NCBI GenBank assembly: GCA_017591395.1
Contig: WEDG01002568.1
Location: 620,001-684,000 of the forward strand
Direction: 5' to 3'
Source: Schistocephalus solidus
Taxonomy: Eukaryota; Platyhelminthes; Cestoda; Diphyllobothriidea; Diphyllobothriidae
DNA length: 64,000 nucleotides
The notes below the pieces were generated by a model. The model worked only from the letters and a program-made list of their open reading frames with translations. It ran no database searches and was not told the origin of the DNA. The position numbers and the translations under genes are program-made. Of this stretch, positions 48,094 to 57,000 are shown one piece after another. How positions within the stretch are numbered: position 1 is the stretch's first letter; the number at the start of each line of letters is the position of its first letter.

Positions 48094-51000
48094 CCTACTA
48101 CTACGACAACTACTAATACTACTAATATCAATACGACGTATTATAACCTTTGCTGATCCAGAACTGGTGACTTGATGATGATTGGGCATCTTATCGTCGT
48201 TCTGTTGGCATAGGGCAGGGAGCGGAAGTGAACTTTTCCTAACCAGTGAAACGGGCTCCCTGTGTGAATTTTGCGTAGGCATCTGTGGTCACGCGGACAG
48301 GGCATCAGTTAGCGGCGGTAGCGGTGGCATTAAGTGTTGAAGTGCGCAATGGTCTGGCTTTCCTACAGTAGCATGTCAAGATTAATGATTTACATATTCT
48401 CTCATTAGGGTTTGCGGGCTGGTTTGCGGGATATGTTTCCGCTTTTTCAATCATTTTCTCCACCCACCAGCAGCACCTTCATAAGGTCTGGCTGACCCTC
48501 TGAACACATCCCACCTCATAAGGTCCCAAGAGAGACTTCCAAGTCATACTGACGATTGCCTATGGGTATCTTTACCTTCCAAAGGCTTTCAATGAGGCTG
48601 CCCTTTGTCTGATCGTAGTCTTCAAGAAGCCTTAGTGGGTTTGGGCCATAGGCAGTAAAAGAGGGTCGTACAGTATAATCTTATCTAGCAATTTTACGAA
48701 GTCCTTGGAATTGGCAGATTAATTCACGATTGCTGCGAAATATGTTCATCTCAAGAGATGGCTGATGCTTACTCCCCGGGTCGAAAAATCTGTCTTATTT
48801 GGTCCTGTGAATTTCCGAGGATGTCCTCAAGAACCCGCCAGGAACAATTACCTCCAAAAATTGGCTCATCTTCTTTAACTCTAGCCGAATCCCAGTATTC
48901 AATTTTTTCCTCAGAACCTTTTTGAAAAAATGGTCAGTTTACTCGTCGTACGCGTTAAAACTGCTGCTGTTGTGGACTATTCGCAAACTATTAAAGCCTT
49001 TGAATCTGGAGGTGGGGGAAGAGAAGTGAGATTTGAAGTGGAGGGGTCGCAGACGACCTAGTCTGACTTGGTAGATAAGAGGTACCGAGTGCAAATTGTC
49101 GGATCAGAGTGAGCTTTACTCAAGTTGGCACCGCCAACGATGCTACGGCTTGCCGTATTTTTCCTCCAAAACGCTGTGAAAAGTGTGATGGGAAGTCGAC
49201 AAAGGTATAAAGACGACGACGAGGAGGAGGAGGAGGAGGAGGCGGCAGCGGTGCTGAGGTTTATTCTTGAAAATGAAATACTCAAGTCATCCCTCCTCCC
49301 CTGCCCACTGGTCACAGTTACCCATGGCGTTTTGTATACCGCAATAATTTTTCATCTCTGGTACCCGCCACTCATGGCGCGTCGCACTCGCCGCACTCCG
49401 GTAAGGTACTGTACCGACCAATCAGCTTCGATCGCCTACGCTGATTGGTTGTGACTACTTCTGCCTTGACGACCAGCTGCCACCGACTGATGCACGCTTA
49501 CCTTTCTTGTCTGGAAGTGCGAGCTGCGGCTGCGCGTGCCTCCACGCCCAATTCATCGTGATTTATAGAGCCGTCTCCACAGCGCAAGCCGACCACGGGA
49601 TGACGATGATTACCATAAAGAAATGAGGCCTGGCTTTTGACCTAGATACTGGCTACCTGGCGCACGCATTGGGGCAGGGACAAGGACCATAATTTCCGGC
49701 ACAATGACTATCCAAGTAAAGGTTACGGCGTCTCGTAAGGGCCATGGCACATGGTGGTCATGCAGCAAAGTTGAAACGGTTCTATTTTCCTTGCTTCCTT
49801 CCGGCTGGATATCTATTGAAAAAATTAAGAACATTTAAGTTAGGCTATCTAACATTTGTGATTCTGCAATTGCCTCAAAGGACACCGGATTACAAAAGGA
49901 GTTTAAAATTAATTGCAAGAGTTGCTTTAAAGTAGAGGTAGCTTGCATACGAACAGGAAAGTTCGACCGTTTTAAGTTACGTAGTGGGCTCAGCAGCGGC
50001 AAGAATAAAATTATAATACCACTGCATTTTCTCTTTTCCAACCCACGTTTCCCCGAGGGCAAGCAAATATCAAAGAAAGCGGAGATCGGTGCGAACGCAA
50101 TGACCCACAAAGCTAATCAACACATCTACGCGTGCCACACACGGACTAGACCGCACTGCATTCAGCAGACATTATTAAAGACGGTTAGATCAACACGTTT
50201 TTGGGAGTGCCGTGAAGGCCACATTGAGAAGAGCCACGACAGCCTGGCTTTCAGTTTAAAAGGAATTATCCCATTAGTTGGCGGCCAGCTTTGCTATAGC
50301 AAGGAATGCGCTGATATGTCAATAAACCTGTAATCCCTCATACTCTCTTGCCTCTCTCAGGTACCAACGCAGCCTAAAAACGCGTGTCACGAGCATAACC
50401 CACCGTGGAATTTGATGGCTTGACTACCTGAAATTTTGAAAAGGTGATAAAGAAGCACTAAGAGTGAAGGTAATTTTTCGTAGATCAGAAAAAAAGTAAC
50501 TTTAAGCAAATTCGGTCACTTAACTGTGAGAAAAATTGTTCATAAAGCAGACATGTTGGATCCCATTTGGCCAACTCAGACAGACACTGGGGGGGAGGGG
50601 TTGGTCAGTTTCACGAGGTGGTTCGTTTTCACGTCCCATGTGTCTGGACTATCATATTTCGTGTCAAAGTCGATAACGTGCAACTGACCATGACAGTCCT
50701 ACCGTCGATTTCGAAGAGGTTCACTGTGCGCCCCACAGCAAGGTAGCGCAAGAACGGTGACTTGTGGATGAATTAGATTATAGTGAGATTAGTTGCGCTG
50801 CATATACAAAACTCTGCCCCCACCAGGGCTTGATATCATGATTAAATCAAGAAGCCAGACGGCCGAAGAGGGTGCAGGTGGCCGCGCGGCTGGAGCTTCC
50901 CCTAAGCATGCCGCCACAACTGGCTCGGATCCCATTGAATGGGAATGCAACAAAGGCCTCATTTAGAATAAGCCATTGCAGTCTGACTCTCAGCCCACCA

Positions 51001-54000
51001 GTCGGCTATTCAACAAAGAGCACACATTGGACGGGCCGTGCAGTCCGAGTTACCCCGTCAGCTGGCAGCCTTCTAAGCCACGGCTTTTAGTGCACCGTGA
51101 TAGCTTCAAGTGCTTCGGATTATTTCTAGCGAGAGAAATTCGTCAACCTCACTCTCCATTCGCATACTGGTCTGGGCTAGTCAGCACGCATAGAAAACAG
51201 ACTCTTGAAGCCTGGATATATGGATGGGCGTATGGTCACTATAATTTCCCATCCCAATTGCATTTTAATATATTTCTGCTCGTAATAAATAGACGTCAGG
51301 TCCACGGCTGAGTGTTGGAGTAGTGAACTAAAAATCTACCCGTTCTCATTTCAGCAACTGAGCAACTGTGGATAGCATATGGTTGCCTGAAGGCGTTAAA
51401 TGGCCGATGACAGTCTTTCTTTGATTGTATACTGGTTTCTAGGCCACAGCATTTGCGGGTTACATAACCAGAGCCCCAAAGCACAGCGGAACACATATAT
51501 TCCATCCTGAGCAGAAGAGACCCGGAGAACGGAACTCGAATTTCCTAGAACAATTTGCTTTCAGAATTTTCTGCTGCACACAAGGCTTGACGGTTTGATA
51601 GTAGCGGTATTGCTGCCCGGGTTTCCAAGGGTTATCGCGGCAGTTTGAGACGAAGGGAGGCACTAGCCCCTATTACCTTTTTGCCCGGTCCCGAATACGG
51701 CAGTAGAAGATTACCATACTCTTCACAGACTGAGTGAATAATAATTTTGTAGAAGCCCACAACCCGACGAGAACACAGGTCCGGCTTCGCGAGCGTGGCA
51801 TCCCGAGCGATAATGGAGGAGTCTTCGTATCGCTTTGAGCGAGAAAATGTCCATGTTGGTCTTGAAATTGATTGGCCAGTTTGAATAGCTGTGATTGGCC
51901 GTGAACTGGACTGCCATTGATATGCGCGTGCAAGTACTCACGAGAGGAGCAACTTTGTAATAGGTGCTCGAAGTTAGGCAACTACAAGGAAAGGTTGCAC
52001 AAGAGTGTGGAAGAATAGTTTCAAAATATTTAAAAATAATGGTGCCTTTTACTGCATGAATACTAACAGCAGTGTCGTTGACGCCGCTGAAAAAATCACA
52101 GTTTCTGATGTGACTAAAGCTGACTTCGGTCCAACTGTTCTCAGTGCGAGAGCAATCAGGGGCAGGACTGCTGCCACGCACACAAATCACGTGGCAATCT
52201 AAAATCAATTTCAATCGATTTTCTGCTATCGTCCTAGTGGAGGCGTCTTCAGAGTAGCTTAGTTCCATATTCTGTACTTTGCTTTACAGTTCCTGTTATC
52301 AGATGTTGAAAGAAAAACGTATCCCGTTGGGAAGGCATCAATATCTGCACTTTTTTAAAATCTAGATCTATAATCAGCCGTGCCAGCCGTATATATTTTT
52401 CCAAAGTGCTGAGGTACGTAAGCATTCACATTAAAGAAGTTGCAGCCCGAAGGTGGATTATTAGTTAAACGCCTACTTACTGTTTCTACTCGCAGAAGTG
52501 CCGAAGATCCACGCGGGTTTGTGGGTCAGCGCTCAGGCCCGACGTCCGCGGCGGGGGGTACCTCGCCTCAACTGATTACCACTGCGAGCGCAACGGGCGT
52601 CTACTCCTCCGCCTCCTCCATTGACGCCCGTTACGTGGAGGAGTTGGAGAATGACTTCTTCGATCTGGAGGACAAGTACGACTCCCTGTTACGCGAACGA
52701 AATGAACTCAGCATCGAACTCTGACTCCAAAATGAGAAGCATTGAGGAACTGCAGAGCTTGGTGGAGCAGTACAAGGAGAAAGCCACCACGCTTGGAGCC
52801 CGATGCACACACCTTGAGGAGGAAATTAAAACATACAGGTGAGGCATCAGTGTGCATAACTGCATTACATGGGCTATCTCACTGAATGCTAATCGAAATT
52901 TCGTAAGTATTTTGTATATTACTTATTGTATTATAGTCAAGTTAGGATTTCGGCTCCTGAAATTTTTTCCTTATGGCCACATTTTAAAATGGAATATTCT
53001 GTCAAAATGACTACTTAAGTAGTATGAACTTCTTCTATTAATGTTCACTGACCTCACAAATTCTAATATAGTTAGTTCATGGTAAATATGCACGAATAGA
53101 TTTCTCTCTTATACTCATTTGATATAAAATGCCGTCTTCTCCAGCGTTTATGCTTAAAGAACGGGTATCCTTCGGTTTTAGAATAGCTTATGGATCTCGG
53201 AAACGTTTGAACCCAAACTGTTGTTACACCCGCACTCAGGGTCTCCAAAGTGCAAGTCGTCTAGTTTTCGTGTACGGAAAGCCTTGCATTTATATATGCT
53301 ATAACAAAGAGGTACTATAGGACTCGTAAAATTTTGCAATAGATAGGGAACATGTAGTATACTTAATAGAAACATTACTATAAGGTAAGTAAGATGTTTT
53401 TTGAATGGGTATTTCACAGTCTTAAAAATCTCCCAATTAGAAACTTTGTTTAAGGCCGAAAGATACCCAATCTTCTAGTATAAAACTTGAAGATGTAATT
53501 TTCTACCACATAATTAGCGAAAGTATATTTGTAGGTATGTTTTCTGTAAAATATGTAGGGGCAGTGAAAATCGATGGAACAACATCATACTACTTAAGTG
53601 GTCATTTTTACAGAGTTGGCAGCACCCGAGGGCATCGCGGATAATTGCACGTGATGTGATAATCATCTAACCGGCCCCCTAAGCGTACCGCATGGTAAAT
53701 GCGCTGAGCCAACATGGGGGGCAAATCAGCGGTCCTAAAACATGGGGGGGATGCACGTGCGGGATGCATTGGGGGGGATGCATGGGGTGGATGCATGGGG
53801 GATAGGGGGGTTGGGGGTTGCATGGGGGATGCATGGGGGGATGCACGTGCTCAACATGGACAGGCATGGGTTCAGGCTCCTGCCGGACCCCGCTGTCCCA
53901 CTCCGTGGGAGATTTCTCATCTGCGCCCGACCCCACCTCCGGTCTTCTTGACTATGTCCTGACACGGGGCACAGGCCAGTAAGGGAAGAGAGAGAGTGCG

Positions 54001-57000
54001 CACAAGTCACCATCCCTGCACCACCCTTCTGTGGAGCATACGATGGACATGATCGGACTACGACGGTTGAATCTGACCGGCCAGATGTTGCAGTATGTAG
54101 TTGCCATGCCGTCGCCGTGCCCCAGCGCGCCTGTCAAAATGATCGCTTCTCACGCTTATCCCATATAGTTGCACGTAGTGTGATCGCGTCTCCCTCTTTG
54201 CGACTACTTCCTGTAATTCACCTCTTAGCTTCTAGTATCAACTTGGTGAAACCCAATAACTTAATTAGAGCGTTAATTTTTAAAATGCTTTTTGATGTGT
54301 AAGTTAATTAAAACAAAGGAGATCAATAAAATGCTGCCCTACAACAGGCGCCGTATAGAACGAAACGCTAATTGCAATTCGGAAATATAAGTTCCACTCG
54401 AAAGGATTACATAGGAGATTTGCAGTAATGATCGTTAGGAGGACTAATGTCATGGTATTTCAGCCACGTCAAGAGACCGGCTTTTGAATGCGCGTCTTCC
54501 CCCCGTCTGCGGAAACCAAACTCGCTAAAAAAGACTGTTTACTTGAAATGATTATTTTATTATATTTTTAATACTCTTATAAATTCTAACCTAGTTTAGG
54601 AAAAGTATACACGAACGTATATCATTTAAGGCAGAATGCCTGCATTGGCAATGAGCAGTGAGACTGAAATGATTGTTTCCTGATTATTAAACTTCATTAG
54701 CCAGCTATCTACAACCGTCAGTGTTACAACGCTATCTCCTAACGCCTTACCAGGATGGGTGCGCGCCCCATTACTATCATATAACATCTTGTCCGGAGTT
54801 CGTGGTAAATTACGTCCTCACCAAATATTTTACTCGAAGAGACGGAATATTCGGGTTCAAATATTTTTTTAATTTTGACCGTTTAAGGTCTGTTCAAATT
54901 CATCGTATCCGCTCGTTGATTTATTTTTATTTTTATCTATGCAACGTGGTCCTTCTATATTGCAAAAATTGCATGCCCCTTTTTAATGGAATATGGGAAT
55001 AGAGGATTTTTCTTAAATTGAAAGTGCACAGCTTGAGTTTGGAAACTCTAAACGCACGTACGACAGCAGGTGGGGTTCAAGTGTTTTTTTTGGAAATTAA
55101 AAAATCTTTTAAATCGTACTTTCCTAAAAATAGCGTGCGGGAAAATAATTTTCAGCATATTTTTTACAAAAGGCACCATAAGTGCATGAAAAGAGGCCTT
55201 CTAGTTACTTACTCACTTGGATGCGTGCGGCTTTGAAGGCGGCCTCAAGCGAGCATTCAAAGGCGACATGCTGGCACACCAGAAGTGCTTCAAATTATGC
55301 GGTGTGACAATCCAGTGACCTCTAAATGGCCAAGTGAGGGATGCGCTGGACCAGTAGGGAGGGGGTCAAATCAGGGCACGGCAGGCGTTATGCAGACTGC
55401 GCACCCATGGCACATGCCAAATCTGAGGTGAGAGGGCGTGGTGGCACGCGTAGGTACAGGCTCACGCCGCACCAGCCATTTGTGGTACTCCAACTTCATG
55501 GGATCTGAGTCAGGCGTTGTGGTATGGGAAGGGCCGCACCAGCCACCCACGCCCGACCCCGTCTCTGGTCTTCTTGACTCTGTTTTGACACCGGGCAGAG
55601 ACGGGGGAGGGAAGAGAGAGAGTGTGGCAACTGCTGCACAAGTATATTATCACTTGAAACGAAGCCATGCGCAAGTCATCGTCCCTGCATCCCATACTGT
55701 GTAGCACACTGTGTCGACCATCGAACTACGACGGTCGGACTGTCCAGCTACTCCATATAACAACTCCACTTAAGTAATCCTACCTAATTCCTTTGACCCA
55801 GTTGTAAAAAACTCGGCGGTCTCGGTGGGATTCGAAACCAATGTTCTAGCTACGAGCTACGAGGCCCCGCCATGGCCGCCGACTTTTTCAAAACTGGGTC
55901 AAATGAATTATACGAATTTGCCAGAACCCCCATTAATTAATTAATTGCGCCTGGTAGTCAGCTGGTGGATTCTAGATTTATTACTTAGGAAATCCTGCTT
56001 GGGCAGTCAGCGTACTGTATCAGAATTGGTGGATTCCGTTCGTTGCACTAGACTGGGCGGGTAACTTGAACCAAATGTGATTGGGCTCATGGCTCCCGGT
56101 GGGGTGTGCGGTCGCATCTTCTACTTCCAACTTGCTTCCTGGAACTCGCACTTTCGCTTCTGACGCGGAAATATTTTCTTCATCTGGAATTTTACACAAA
56201 GCTACCTATTTTACCGGGGGACGAGAGGTTCCTATTCCCCAATCTTACTGAATTCCCCTATTCCGTAATAACCTTGGGAAAGATGGAATTCAATTAATAG
56301 CAAATAGATTTGCGATCACAATCAAAATGAGTTCAAGTCGTAAACTACCTTTGAGGTTGGTCGGCCCCCTGTTTATGGGAGCGAGATGGAGGAGGAGGAG
56401 GAGGAGGAAGAGGAGGAGGAGAACGAGAGAAAGCGAAAGATATGGAGAAAATTTGCATGATTTTATTTTTAAGCGACAAAAGATTTTAGAAAAACTCGTC
56501 CACATACTACGGTTAAAAAACAGGTGAAATTTAATCGCTCCTGGCTACTGCGATCATAGAAAAGTGTCCATGGTTGAAGTGAAGGGAGAGCTTTATAACC
56601 GAGATTAAAAAAGCCATTTCTTTTCCGTTGTGTTGAATGCTTGCCTCCACTGATGTGCTACGATAGCCGTGAGAGTGGCTTAATTCTGTAGTCAGCCAGC
56701 ACGTGCAAAGAGGATGGCAGAGATTGTGCGTCGGGTTCCGCGTTGGGTGAAGTGATTCTCGTCCAGACTCTCGTTGACCTCGGTATTCACAGAAATAAGG
56801 CTTTAGGGCCTGGTTAACCAGTGAGGTCTGTACGTCAATTGAATAAACTGGCACCTGATATTAATGTCTCTACTGTGAGGAGGGACGACCTCAAACCGCT
56901 TCGGTCCGGACTACTTTCCCTTCAGAAGTCGGTGTGGCGGGTCTCTCCGATAGGCTTCGAGCTGATGGCCAGATTGCGGTTCTTGCTGCTTCCTCCGGAC

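Noticed and set aside
47719..48282. Poly-Thr and poly-Ser/Arg proteins on both strands
   Set aside because: Product of the trinucleotide tract; both strands are equally open, as expected for the repeat.
53608..54013. His-Pro-rich proteins on the minus strand
   Set aside because: They translate the GGGGGATGCAT minisatellite; the repeat explains their composition.
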